From Limnephilus marmoratus (lineage: Eukaryota > Arthropoda > Insecta > Trichoptera > Limnephilidae): a stretch of DNA of 64,000 bases. This document shows positions 53,566 through 63,204 of the stretch, piece by piece (within the stretch, counting starts at the first letter, position 1; every line of letters begins with the position of its first letter). The notes under the pieces were generated by a model. That model was not told the DNA's origin. It made no database searches and saw only the letters and a list, made by a program, of their open reading frames with translations. Both the position numbers and the translations under genes were made by a program. The stretch covers positions 51,001,058 through 51,065,057 of the forward strand of contig OU862919.1 in assembly GCA_917880885.1 (NCBI GenBank). The letters run 5' to 3'.

Positions 53566-54033
53566 AAACAAAAATACCAAGATAAAAATATATTACAAGT
53601 TAAAGCCATCATTACGAACAAAAAAACTAACAGCAAAAACTTAATTCTCCAAACAAATCCAGAATTGAGACTACATCTTATAAATAGAAAAAAAATTCAT
53701 CTAGGATTCATGAGAATCTATGTAACCGATTGTAACGTTCTTACCCAATGTTTCCATTGTCAAAGATTCGGACACACAGCACAAAAATGCTACAATAAAA
53801 TGAATAAACCAACATGCAAGCACTGTTCAGAAGATCATCCCATCTCCGAGTGTAAATCCCTGGAACTGCCGCCCAAATGCGCTAACTGTCACTCAGCTAA
53901 CAAGAAGAAAGAAATAAACTCCTTCAACAGTAAAATGAATGAAATAGACCACCGAACAAACAGCGAAACATGTAAGTTCCGTTCTTACATGCTTAAATTA
54001 GCCAAAGAAAGAATAAACTACGACATTGAATAA
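53566..54033 (+). CDS. ORF1 (gag-like) C-terminal part with zinc knuckles
   Basis: An open frame follows an in-frame stop near 53560. It has no start codon of its own and reads KAIITNKKTNSKNLILQTNP and KIHLGFMRIYVTDCNVLTQC before the knuckles. The knuckles are CFHCQRFGHTAQKC (CX2CX4HX4C), CKHCSEDHPISEC (one residue short) and a partial CANCHSANKK. Such ORF1 proteins bind element RNA and chaperone integration. The N-terminal half is missing, so this copy cannot supply a complete ORF1 product. It ends at TAA 54031-54033, 47 nt before ORF2. Confidence 0.8.
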   Translation, partial: KQKYQDKNILQVKAIITNKKTNSKNLILQTNPELRLHLINRKKIHLGFMRIYVTDCNVLTQCFHCQRFGHTAQKCYNKMNKPTCKHCSEDHPISECKSLELPPKCANCHSANKKKEINSFNSKMNEIDHRTNSETCKFRSYMLKLAKERINYDIE

Positions 54034-54080
54034 AAAAAAAATAAAAAATTATATATAATTTTGCAAAATACATTAATTAA

Positions 54081-57062
54081 ATGGATGATTTCTTAAATAG
54101 CGAATTAGAATTAAATATTAAAATTCAAGAATATGAATGTATTTGTACTGATTCATGTAACAAAATTATTTCTAAAAACATCAATAATATAATTATTATG
54201 CACATAAACATCCGTAGCATTCAGAAAAATTTAGACGAACTAATTCTAAAAATAAATAATTTAATTAAAAAGCCGGACTTCATAGTGTTAACTGAAACAT
54301 TTACAAACGCTGAGTCACCGTCTTATCACTTACCGGAGTACAATTATATTTCTACCAAAGTAGATATCAACAAAAATTCGGGAATAATAATATTTGCAAA
54401 TAATAAATTTAGTATTGTTAACATTATAGAACACCCAATACATTTGGTAAACTGCATCGAAGTACATTTCAAACTCGGCAAATCAATATATCATTTAATA
54501 GCTATCTATAGAACGCATGGCTCAAGTATTATTACGTTTATTAATGACCTCAAATACATATTATTAAAATTAAAAAATAAACTCTGCTTCGTGGTGGGTG
54601 ATTTTAATGTGAACATTAATGAAAAAATAGAAAATAGTAACAAAACTGAATACATCAATTGTATGACTGAACAAAATTTCATATCTTGCATAAATAAAAA
54701 TACTAGAGAAATAAAAGAACATACTCCATCTTGTTTAGATCACATTTGGGCAAACGTAAACATTAAAGATCTTCACAAACTAAAATCAATTGTTTGGAAA
54801 ACTAACATAACTGATCATCATTCATGCTTACTTCTGTATAATAATAATATTAAACATAAAAAACATAATTTAGTACCCAAAAAATCAACAATAGACATGA
54901 CTATTCTCTCTGAAAAACTAAAAATGGAAAATTGGAACAATGTTTTAAAGAGTGATGATACCGAAATATGTTCGAAAAACTTTGAAAAAATCCTGTCACA
55001 ACACATTAAAAATTCGACAACTGAAATAATAATACACATAAAATCAAAATTAAGATGTTTAAAACCTTGGATTACCAAAGGACTTATAATATCTATCAGA
55101 AACAAAGAAAAACTTTATAAAACAACTTTAAAAAATCCCCATGATGAAAAAGCATATATTTTTTATAAAAAATATAAAAATAAATTAACATCTTATATTA
55201 AAAAAAGTAAGGAAGAGTTCTTTAAAAATAAAATATTATCTTCAGAAAATAACCATAAACAAATGTGGAAAACTGTGAATTTGGCCATAGACAATACAAA
55301 AAAAACACAAAATATTAAGTACATCGAACATGATAAAAAAATTATAGATGCCAATTTACAGCCTAAACAATGTGCAAACATATTTAATTCCTTCTTTGCA
55401 AATGTTGGAAAAAATCTTGCGAAAAATATTCATAAGCCTTCTAACCCAGAAAAACAAAAAAATAAAATATTACAGAAACGTAATATACTTTCAACATTTG
55501 AAATAACAACAGAATGTGAAATCTTAAAAATAATAGAAAATATGAAAGGAGGTTCGTCTCCCGGTTTTGATTCTATTACGGCACAAATGTTAAAATCTAT
55601 GAAATCTTACTTAATAAAACCCATCACTCATTTAATAAACTTGAGTTTAACGAAAGGAATATTTCCAATGAATTACAAAAACACAATAATCTCACCTATT
55701 TACAAATCTGGTGATCCGCAACAAGTAACGAATTATCGCCCAATTTGTCTAATTTCTAACATAGGAAAGATATTTGAAAAAATAGTAAAAAAACAATTGG
55801 TAAATTTCCTAGATAGTAATAAAATACTACACAAAAACCAGTTTGGTTTTATTAAATCGCTCAGCACACAAGATGCCATTGCTAACGTAACTTCATACAT
55901 TTACGAATCATTAGATAAAGGTAAAAAATGTGCGGGTATATTTATTGACCTCAGAAAGGCATTCGATAGCATATCCCATGAGATGCTATTAAAAAAATTA
56001 AATGATATTGGCATTAAAGGCAACGCGATTAAATGGATCACAAACTACTTAAAAAACCGCCCTCAAGTGGTAAAAATCAATCATGTTAATAGTGATCAAG
56101 AGATTTCAAGCTTTGGAATCCCGCAAGGTACAGTGCTTGGACCAATTTTTTTTACCATATTTGTAAATGATATTTTTTTTCAACATTTAAATGGTCAAAT
56201 TACATCATACGCCGACGATACAGTATTAATAATAAGAGAAAAGACTTGGGAAAATGTAGAATTAAAGGCCACAGAAGACATCAACACGCTTAAGAATTTT
56301 TTCGACACTAATTTACTATCACTAAATAGTGAAAAGACATTTGTAATTCCATTTGCAATCCATCCAAACGATGCTCCCAAAAATTTTAACATTGTCATAC
56401 ACGATAATACTAAAATTCATAGCCAAAATTATTGCAAATCAAACTGTACAATATTAAAAACAACAAATAAAATTAAATATCTCGGAGTAATTATCGACAA
56501 AAATCTGAAATGGAAGGAACAAATATGTCAAGTAGTAAACAAAATCAGAAAATTAATATATATATTTTTAAGAATTAGAAATTTTCTGTCGATAAAAAAT
56601 CTATATTTAATCTACTATGCCTTAGTTCAATCCACTCTACAATACGCTATTATTAGTTGGGGATCCGCGTATAAATGTAACCTTCTTCCAATAGAAATTG
56701 TACAAAGGACAATTATTAAAATTATATTAAAAAAATCCTTAGACTACCCAACAGAGCGCCTGTTTGAAGAATTTCAAGTACCCACATTTAAAGATTTATA
56801 TATTAAAAATTCATTGATTCAAAATATAAAGGAAAACGATAAATATCCATTTTTAAATGAAAACAGAACTCGACTTAAACATGTTTTTCTATGCCCAAAA
56901 CTAAATACGTCTTTTGCACAGCATCATTATACTTACCAGGGAAGAACTTTTTTCAATCGTCTACCAGAAGAAATCAGAAGCATTAATGATAAAACCCGAA
57001 TACTGCTCTCTGTCAAGAGACATTTTAAAAATATTCTTAAGAAAAAAATTACTGTCAATTAA
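54081..57062 (+). CDS. LINE ORF2: endonuclease plus reverse transcriptase, 993 aa, intact frame
   Basis: Encodes the element's replication enzyme, which nicks target DNA and copies the element RNA there. N-terminal APE-like endonuclease (about 38-250): HINIRS (Asn43), LTETF (Glu72), IYRTHGSS (Tyr143), GDFNVN (Asp174, Asn176), CLDHIWAN (Asp220) and TDHHS (Asp245, His246). Reverse transcriptase (about 490-780): NYRPICLISN, FIDLRKAFDS (Asp623, Asp629), GIPQGTVLGP, SYADDT (Asp712, Asp713) and KYLGVIIDKNLKWK. The C-terminal tail ends FNRLPEEIRS. No RNase H domain. All catalytic residues I can identify are present. The start codon ATGGATGATTTC is the first in frame after the ORF1 stop. Lys, Asn and Ile are abundant, reflecting AT-rich codons. 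Confidence 0.92.
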   Translation: MDDFLNSELELNIKIQEYECICTDSCNKIISKNINNIIIMHINIRSIQKNLDELILKINNLIKKPDFIVLTETFTNAESPSYHLPEYNYISTKVDINKNSGIIIFANNKFSIVNIIEHPIHLVNCIEVHFKLGKSIYHLIAIYRTHGSSIITFINDLKYILLKLKNKLCFVVGDFNVNINEKIENSNKTEYINCMTEQNFISCINKNTREIKEHTPSCLDHIWANVNIKDLHKLKSIVWKTNITDHHSCLLLYNNNIKHKKHNLVPKKSTIDMTILSEKLKMENWNNVLKSDDTEICSKNFEKILSQHIKNSTTEIIIHIKSKLRCLKPWITKGLIISIRNKEKLYKTTLKNPHDEKAYIFYKKYKNKLTSYIKKSKEEFFKNKILSSENNHKQMWKTVNLAIDNTKKTQNIKYIEHDKKIIDANLQPKQCANIFNSFFANVGKNLAKNIHKPSNPEKQKNKILQKRNILSTFEITTECEILKIIENMKGGSSPGFDSITAQMLKSMKSYLIKPITHLINLSLTKGIFPMNYKNTIISPIYKSGDPQQVTNYRPICLISNIGKIFEKIVKKQLVNFLDSNKILHKNQFGFIKSLSTQDAIANVTSYIYESLDKGKKCAGIFIDLRKAFDSISHEMLLKKLNDIGIKGNAIKWITNYLKNRPQVVKINHVNSDQEISSFGIPQGTVLGPIFFTIFVNDIFFQHLNGQITSYADDTVLIIREKTWENVELKATEDINTLKNFFDTNLLSLNSEKTFVIPFAIHPNDAPKNFNIVIHDNTKIHSQNYCKSNCTILKTTNKIKYLGVIIDKNLKWKEQICQVVNKIRKLIYIFLRIRNFLSIKNLYLIYYALVQSTLQYAIISWGSAYKCNLLPIEIVQRTIIKIILKKSLDYPTERLFEEFQVPTFKDLYIKNSLIQNIKENDKYPFLNENRTRLKHVFLCPKLNTSFAQHHYTYQGRTFFNRLPEEIRSINDKTRILLSVKRHFKNILKKKITVN

Positions 57063-57394
57063 TCTTACAAATATCCTTAGTTTTCCATTACATTCTTTCT
57101 TTTTTTTTAAAAATTCACACCATTATCAAACAAATACTGCAGCTCACATATATTTATGTACAATTAATTATTTAAGTACTAACTTATAACTAATAACTAA
57201 TAGCATTTATGTACACTCCCCTTCCATACACAAGCAAATGCTTTAAATGGAAGGGTAGTAAAAAAAAAATACCTGTAAAAAAAAAATTATATATTTGTTG
57301 TAAAATTGTAATTATAATAAATGTTGCAATAAATAAATTTAAAAAAAAATATATATCTGCATTTTTCACGTCTATATTTTGTTTTATGTGAATA

Positions 57395-57640
57395 CCCCAC
57401 AAGAGTCCCAACAACTCCCAACCGTCTAGAGCCAGCGAGGCAGGGTCGGCACTATGCAGATGCGATTGGAGCAGTCCGCTCCACTGAGGACCCATGAGGT
57501 TTTTACTAGCGCCAGGCGCGCCATTTGGTTCAGAGCCGCGGTGAGGCTGTTCAGGCATCCCACATTGGGGTATATTGAGAGGCTCATGGTAGCGGGGAGG
57601 GGAAGTTGATGGGGAAGAGGAAGGTGGGGAAGACATATAC
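57395..57640 (-). mobile_element. SINE-3 copy 3, body and tail only
   Basis: Plus strand begins CCCCACAAGAGTCCCAACAA and CCGTCTAGAGCCAGCGAGGC, as at 31405 (ACTAGAGTCCCAACTGCTCC, TCTGGAGCCAGTGA), and ends GGGGAAGAGGAAGGTGGGGA. The tRNA-like head is missing. It contains an extra GC-rich middle that the other copies lack, so they may be deletion forms. Confidence 0.6.
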
Positions 57641-57669
57641 TTATACATCTAAGTAACTCGCGCGAGTTC

Positions 57670-57920
57670 TCGGTGAATGGTCGGAGTTGACATCCGCATG
57701 CCCGGGTCCGAGTACCAGTTCGGGGCCGGAACCGTACGTTTCGGCACCCGCTACCGCTCCCAGTACCCAGTTTTTACTAAGAAATCGGATCCCGAAACCA
57801 TTTTCCTAACTCGAGTTCTTTACACCTCGGAAGCAAAACGCGTAAAAACCGGCAAAACGCGAAACCTACCCATTACTACTCGGCAATATTCGGGTATCTC
57901 CGTAAACCAAACATAAACCA
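57670..57920 (+). other. GC-rich patch with a 79-codon open frame
   Basis: From ATG 57677 the frame reads MVGVDIRMPGSEYQFGAGTV and on, to TAA 57914-57916. Words such as CGGGTCCGAGTACC, CCGGAACCGTACG and CGGGTATC repeat loosely, as in the inner part of some DNA transposons. I recognise no protein family. Coding potential is doubtful. Confidence 0.25.
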
Positions 57921-57924
57921 CCTA

Positions 57925-58345
57925 GCAGATTGCTATAACGTTACAGTATGTATCAACAAAATTTCAAAGATGATATATTTTTTTAAAAGTACTAAATAAA
58001 TATTTTAGTAATTTCGTAAAAAAGATGATAAAATAACAAAGATAATAACGTTAAACATATATATTATATTCCCGTAATTTAAGTATATCTTCGGTACTTC
58101 CCTAGTGAAAACGCAACTTTTATCGGAGCATCAATATTTTTTTACAAATTTTTCAGTAAATTTGTGTGGGTTTCATATTATTTGACGAACGAGTAAGACC
58201 AGCAAAAATGATTTCCTCGTGAAGTCATCAAACTGGAAAACACGCCAAAAACTCATGATCATCGATAAAGCATCGATCATTTATGTGATATTATTTTTAC
58301 TTTTTTCGCAGAAATGTGCGAGGCGTGATAGAAAAATTTTGAGGC
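57925..58345. other. Unassigned AT-rich stretch
   Basis: Nothing recognised. Confidence 0.4.
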
Positions 58346-58348
58346 TCG

Positions 58349-58744
58349 TTTTTTTACATTAGCTCCGTACAGGAGGCCCATTTGAAAAATAATTTCCATT
58401 AGGGCCTATGTCATATTTAGGGATGCTGTATTGAGGGTATTTTCGAGAAAAGAAAGGAGAAGGCATTAGGATTTGGTATCTATCTAGGGATCGGTGTGTT
58501 CAAGAGTGACGGACCTATAAATCTATCCCTTCTGCTGCGGTGCGGTGGGTTGAGAGACTAGCTGACTAGGTCAAGGAGTCTCCCCGATCCGGCCCGCCAA
58601 GTAGCCTGGTGAGCTGGCGCATCCGCCGCCAAGTTCTGAACGTACCCGATAAACCCGGGCGCCCCTCCTAAGTCACCAAACGCAGCAAATCACTTGGGGT
58701 GACCCGTGCAGAGATGTTTCCCGGGACGGTGGTACCCGTACACG
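58349..58744 (-). mobile_element. SINE-1 copy, near complete
   Basis: On the minus strand it runs from GGGTACCACCGTCCCGGGAA (about 58735) through GGTCACCCCAAGTGATTTGC, CTTAGGAGGGGCGCCCGGGT, GGATGCGCCAGCTCACC, GGCGGGCCGGATCGGGGAGA and CGATCCCTAGATAG to the LINE-A-like tail and an A tail (T run at 58350-58357). The inner stem is partly decayed (GGCCCATTTG against CCATTAGGGCC). Confidence 0.8.
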
Positions 58745-58799
58745 TATTTACAAAACCTATACCGATTCAGTCGCGGTAACGACAATTTACATTTTAAAT

Positions 58800-59095
58800 A
58801 TACCTCTATATTGGTTATTTTTTATCACATTGCAAAAACAAAAATTGTTCTAAAATCTAGATAAAATAATCTTTCTAATGTGTATATTAGATTGAATAAT
58901 TTTATTTCTAAATATTTAAATTTTAATATTAGTCCCATATATTGTAAATACACCTCTATATTGATAATTTTTTATCACTTTGCAAAAACAAAAATTGTTC
59001 TAAAATCTAGATAAAATAATCTTTTTAATGTGTAGGTATATTAGAAATTAATAATTTTATTTCTAAATATTTAAATTTTGATATTGAAAATTTAA
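58800..59095 (+). repeat. 150-bp tandem duplication, two units
   Basis: Units at about 58800 and 58950 share ACCTCTATATTG, TTTTTTATCAC, TTGCAAAAACAAAAATTGTT, CTAAAATCTAGATAAAATAA and TCTAAATATTTAAATTTT. They are flanked by related words (CAGTCGCGGTAAC before, CGACTGAAACGCGGTA after). Confidence 0.85.
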
Positions 59096-59099
59096 AGCG

Positions 59100-59655
59100 A
59101 CTGAAACGCGGTAGGGATTGTAAATACGCTACCCGTACCCACCTTCTAGATTAAAAATTTTATTCGTTTATGAATAATGCAAAGAAAACATGAATTCATA
59201 CCTAAATAACTTTTGACTTATTTAGCCTGTTAATCATAAAAATGCCAGATAATATGGATCATGTTTGAATTGAGATTTTCACGGCCAAAATATTTTTTTA
59301 TTGATCACCTTTTCGGATTGCATTACGGTGTCCACCATTAGGGAAGATGTATAAATTGTAGTTAAGTATGTTTTTTATTTATGTAAATGAATACCATATT
59401 ACAAGCGTTAATCCTCTTAGGGCCGGTATTTCAGTATAATAATTAGTGCAAAATAATATCGTCTTCGGCGCTTAGTTTTGGTTTGACTAAGTTTGAGTTC
59501 AGTGTCAGGTACTTGACGGTTACTGCTCATTTTTTTAAAGTCAATGATGTTCCAAATCAGCTCAACGGGGCAAAAAGAAATTCCTAAAAAATTGGTCTCA
59601 ATTTAATATTGCCAATTTAATTTCATGAAGAAAAACAGCCGGTTATCCAGGTTTA
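59100..59655. other. Unassigned stretch
   Basis: A site at 59303-59340 (minus strand CTAATGG, TGGACAC, AATCCGAAAAGG) looks like a decayed CTGATGA...GAAAC motif. Nothing else recognised. Confidence 0.35.
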
Positions 59656-59663
59656 AGTTTCTA

Positions 59664-59872
59664 ATAGTTGCCATTAAAACTATACTAGTCGCACATGCGA
59701 ATAACCATTTACTCTGTACCATTGAAACTATACCAGCTGCAAGTGCGAATATTATAACCACTTAAATTTTACCATTGAAACTACACCAGTCGCATGTGCG
59801 AATAGCATAAGTACCTAAATTGTACCATTTAAACAATACCAGTTGCATGTGCGAATAGTAAAACCACTTAAG
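59664..59872 (+). repeat. Minisatellite, about 53-bp unit, four copies
   Basis: Each unit contains TACCATTGAAACTATACCAG, TCGCATGTGCGAATA and a CCACTTAAAT-like linker; starts near 59668, 59717, 59770 and 59823. Confidence 0.85.
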
Positions 59873-59955
59873 GCCCAGATTCCGGCATTTCTACCGATTT
59901 ATTACGTATTTTCCAAAATCTGTAGGTAAAGCTCTTAAAAAATATATGTTATTTT

Positions 59956-60140
59956 CAGGTCTGGGCAAAATACATGCCTTGCTGTCATTGAAATACAAAT
60001 TACAAAATACTTTATCGCATGTATTTAAAATACGAAATACAAAATACTTTCAAGTCGTGTATTTGAAATACAAAATACAAAATACGGTATTTTAACCATT
60101 TTTTTTTATTTCAAATACAAAATACAAAATACCTACATTT
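59956..60140 (-). repeat. Likely 3' end of the hAT element with AAATACAAAATAC repeats
   Basis: Begins CAGGTCTGGGCAAAATACAT on the plus strand, a CAG-starting end of hAT type. A run of AAATACAAAATAC and GTATTT words (59985-60140) follows in both orientations. It lies downstream of the transposase on the minus strand, where the 3' terminus would be. GTTATTTT precedes it, but the matching end was not found. Confidence 0.5.
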
Positions 60141-60144
60141 GGTT

Positions 60145-60870
60145 TTGGTAGAACCTTTGGTTGCAATAAATTGACGTAAGTGCCCTTATCTAAGAGTGCG
60201 TTTCCATAGAAGTAAAGCTGAGCAGAATGAAACAGAGACGCGCAAAAATTGACCAAACATATTGCTCAGAAGACACATCTGATCTTCGCTCTACTTGTAA
60301 AGTTTTGTGGTATAGGACCCAGGTGTTAGATAATAATTATTATAATAACATGACATTTATATAGCGCAGTTTTGTGTTATTTCACTTCAAGTGTGCTATG
60401 CTGTAATTAACTTAAAAATAATCTAGTATTCAGCAAATTATTCCTATAATGCTTGATCTAATACTATGTTATAAAAAGGTACAATACAAAGCAACGGCAA
60501 GTATAATATAATATGATAGAAAATGTACAATAACAGTGCTATTATAGCACTGGACAATAATAATAACTAGCATGACATAAAAAAATGTACAGTACACTAT
60601 AAAGCAATGATAAGAGAACTACAAATAATCATTAGTAAGAGTGCTGTAGCACAGGACAATAGTAATTAACAGTTACAATACTATTATAGCACAGGACAAG
60701 ATAACAATATTAAAATTAAAATACTCGTATAAAATGAAAACAGGAGGTCATTTATGTTCAGACATTAGAACATTCTGAGTAGACATTAAACATAATGCAA
60801 TATCATTTAGATCTGCTGAGTAAGCTGTAATAGTAGGTAATGTAAATAGAAGTAAACATCTAACTAACTA
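60145..60870. other. Probable hAT 3' region
   Basis: Between the terminal repeats and the transposase stop. It contains GCACAGGACAATAAT-like words three times (about 60560, 60650, 60700) and a TATAGCGCAG patch at 60361. No frame. Confidence 0.4.
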
Positions 60871-60876
60871 AACAGC

Positions 60877-62088
60877 CTATTCATCAGTTAGATGAGAATT
60901 TCCTTTCATGAACACTAAGTTTTTAAATGTATCATCAGACAAACAGCCTCTTGTTGGGGAATGAATAAAACCTGCTAAAGAAAACAATCTTTCTACAGGT
61001 CCTGATGAGCACAAACTTGTGTTAAATTGTATGAACACTTTTTTTATATTTGAATAGCTTTCAAGAATGGAAAGTTCTTTGCTTTTGTCATTTAAGAAGC
61101 TGACTAACTCTAACTTCATTTGTGATGTCTGTGGCTGATCACTGTCCCTATTCATAAAAACAATAAAATCATCATCTTCTTTACTAGTGCTACTACTCCT
61201 GCTACTCCCAGGCAGGGAGTAGCAGGAGTAGTAGCACTGTAAAGATGATGATTTTATACTTTTGTACTTCATTTCATGTTTTTTGTAATTTGCTTCTAAG
61301 GCATGAATTGCGAGGTTTTGAATTCTTTGCCTCTCGTCTGTTGTGATGCTTTCTGGCAACCAACGCATTTCATAACTTGGGTGGTAACATGACGCCAATA
61401 TGGCTCCATTTATTTCTGGTGACAGTTTAAAAAACTAATCGAATCTTCGTTCTAAGCTCTCTTTTAGTTGTGGTACAATACCAGTAAAATGCCTCATATT
61501 TATATTCAGCAGCCGATTTAATCTGGTTCTTACAGACATTAAAGTAGGCAGAAGTTTTCCATAATAACAATCATTGCCCTGAACGTAATCTAGAGCTGTA
61601 GCAATTGGTTTCAATATTTCAATGAATTCCTCTAAGTATTCTACTTCTACAACAGAGGATGCATTAGTTTTACCCAACTTATCAAATAATTCATTTAATT
61701 TTGATTTGCTTTTCATGAGCTGCACTATAGAATCGTAAAGAGAGTTCCATCTTGTGGGACAGGGATATATTAACTGATGTCCAAGACAGTCTTTTATGAC
61801 TTCGGCTGATTTGGGCCTTCTGGACATATTCCATAACATAGTACATTTAGCAACTGCTGAATAGTGAATCCTGCTAGCACGAGAATTTTTTATGAAATTA
61901 TTCATGCCTGTAGTGACCAAAAGACTTAATGTGTGGCTGGCACATCTGAGGTGCCTCGGCAAACTTAACTCTCTGGTTTCATCTTCTCCTTCTGTTATGT
62001 TTACTGGTAACAATACCTCCTCATATAAAATGTTAGAGGCACACGCTGATTCCGCTACAGCTTCAACAGTATCTAAAAAAAAATACAT
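60877..62088 (-). pseudogene. hAT-family transposase, C-terminal two thirds, one in-frame stop
   Basis: Reading from 62088 toward 60877 one frame stays open for 404 codons except for a single TAG at 61435-61437. Landmarks: LPRHLRCASHTLSLLVTTGM (C..H block of hAT cores), CPTRWNSLYDSIVQLMKSKS, ILKPIATALDYVQGNDCYYG, then after the stop FFKLSPEINGAI, RIQNLAIHAL and the C-terminal dimerisation block FNTSLCSSGPVERLFSLAGF with RGCLSDDTFKNLVFMK. hAT enzymes cut and paste DNA as dimers. Upstream of ATACTG at about 62075 a T run plus AG suggests a splice acceptor, so the zinc finger and first core exons would lie elsewhere, possibly beyond the window. A palindrome interrupts the region at 61163-61259. 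It could be a domesticated or a dead copy; the stop favours dead. Confidence 0.85.
61163..61259. repeat. Long palindrome inside the hAT coding region
   Basis: AGTGCTACTACTCCTGCTAC plus TCCC (61186-61209) pairs perfectly with 61215-61238. Outside it the ATAAAATCATCATC and GATGATGATTTTAT arms extend the palindrome to about 45 bp each, with three unpaired bases. The spacer is AGGCA. The reading frame is kept through it, giving a serine- and tyrosine-rich stretch. Confidence 0.9.
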
Positions 62089-62099
62089 ATGTATTTAAT

Positions 62100-62325
62100 T
62101 ATTTAAACAAAACAACAACAATTGGTAGAAGCCAAATGAACATTATTCAGAAAAAAATACAACAAATAATGAGATTTGGTTAAGTTTTGATCGATACTTC
62201 AAATAAAACAATATTAAGAGGAAATACTAGCGGCATTTTTCCATACAAACGTATTCCCCATTTATCTCTCTGGATTTTGACCCTAGAGCAAATTTTTTTT
62301 TACATAATATAGATATCGACCACTA
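62100..62325. other. AT-rich stretch upstream of the hAT exon
   Basis: If the splice acceptor near 62075 is real this is intron. Nothing else recognised. Confidence 0.35.
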
Positions 62326-62328
62326 GCG

Positions 62329-62481
62329 TGTCGGTACGTTTTGCTTTTTTTGATTATTTACTTCTTATAGAAGTTAGGACCTTCCAAAAATGAATAAAAT
62401 TGCCTAATTTAAACGCCGTCAAAAAACGTTCAGTAAACAAACTAAGCAATGTATTTTGAAAAAAAGCAAAACGTACCGACA
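62329..62481. mobile_element. Small inverted-repeat element, 153 bp
   Basis: TGTCGGTACGTTTTGCTTTT (62329 onward) is the exact complement of AAAAGCAAAACGTACCGACA (ending 62481), extending to about 25 bp. The interior is AT-rich with no frame. No target duplication is obvious (GCG before, TAG after), so it may be the core of a larger palindrome. Confidence 0.65.
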
Positions 62482-62484
62482 TAG

Positions 62485-62865
62485 AATATTTTCTTTTAAT
62501 ACAGTTAGAGAATTTTTTTTTTTAAATCCGTCAAGTTTTGGAGAAGAAAAATGGGGAATACAAAACATCGATTTCGAAGATTTTATTTAGGTATTTTCGG
62601 CCCGACGTGCAGGTGTCCCTTTCGCTCATTTCTCCTGAGGGGGCCGGGGAACGATGGTTTTGACAAATACATACATATAAAGCGAAGTAGTGATGTAACG
62701 AATTTTATCGGTAGACTAGTGTTGTCCTTGCCCGTGTAATCGATATTTTTTATTCGTTTTTTTTCTGTTTAGTGACTCATCGCGGTATACCAATACTGAC
62801 CGAGCTTTCATGCTAAAATTGTGCAAAATTAAAATTGTTTATGTCAAGTACTATAATAAATTTTC
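62485..62865. other. Unassigned stretch
   Basis: A 62-codon open frame at 62551 has no motif. The patch GTGTCCCTTTCGCTCATTTC near 62612 is GC-richer. Nothing else recognised. Confidence 0.35.
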
Positions 62866-62868
62866 AAT

Positions 62869-63200
62869 TTGGGAGGCGTTATAGGTACCATCGCCCCGGA
62901 AACGATTTATTGGATAACTAACACCCCCGCCACTTGGTCACCCCAAGTGGTCCGCTATGTTTGGTGACTGAGCATGGGTTCCCGGGTTCACGGGTGAGGT
63001 CTGCATGGGTTTTGGTGGCGGATGATTTTGTTCACTTACTGCGTGGCGGGCTGGATTGGGAGAAACTGGAAGAGGGAGATCTTTTGATCTCTACAGCCGG
63101 ACTCTCTCCACCATCATTTCATATTTTTACCTACCCAGAAATTCCTCTCCTTCCTTTCATTAAAAATAACCTCCACACAGCTTCTCCAATGACTTTGCAT
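62869..63200 (+). mobile_element. SINE-1 copy with decayed 3' end
   Basis: Starts TTTGGGAGGCGTTATAGGTA, then GATTTATTGGATAACTAACA, GGTCACCCCAAGTGGTCCGC, TTCCCGGGTTCACGGG, GGCGGGCTGGATTGGG, GATCTTTTGATCTCTACAGC and ATTCCTCTCCTTCCTTTCAT up to CCTCCACACAGCTTCTCC. The final hairpin is lost; TATTTAACTTAAAAA follows. Confidence 0.75.
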
Positions 63201-63204
63201 ACTA

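Larger units (their letters stand above)
53536..57350 (+). mobile_element. LINE-G copy 2: nearly intact non-LTR retrotransposon
   Basis: Consists of a 5'-truncated gag-like ORF1 (to 54033), a complete ORF2 (54081-57062) and an AT-rich 3' UTR ending in AATAAATTTAAAAAAAAA near 57350. The two-ORF layout (zinc-knuckle ORF1, endonuclease plus RT ORF2, no RNase H) fits the Jockey/CR1 group. The truncated copy at 44990-46210 is a relative. The lack of stops in 993 codons in AT-rich DNA argues for recent insertion. Confidence 0.85.
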
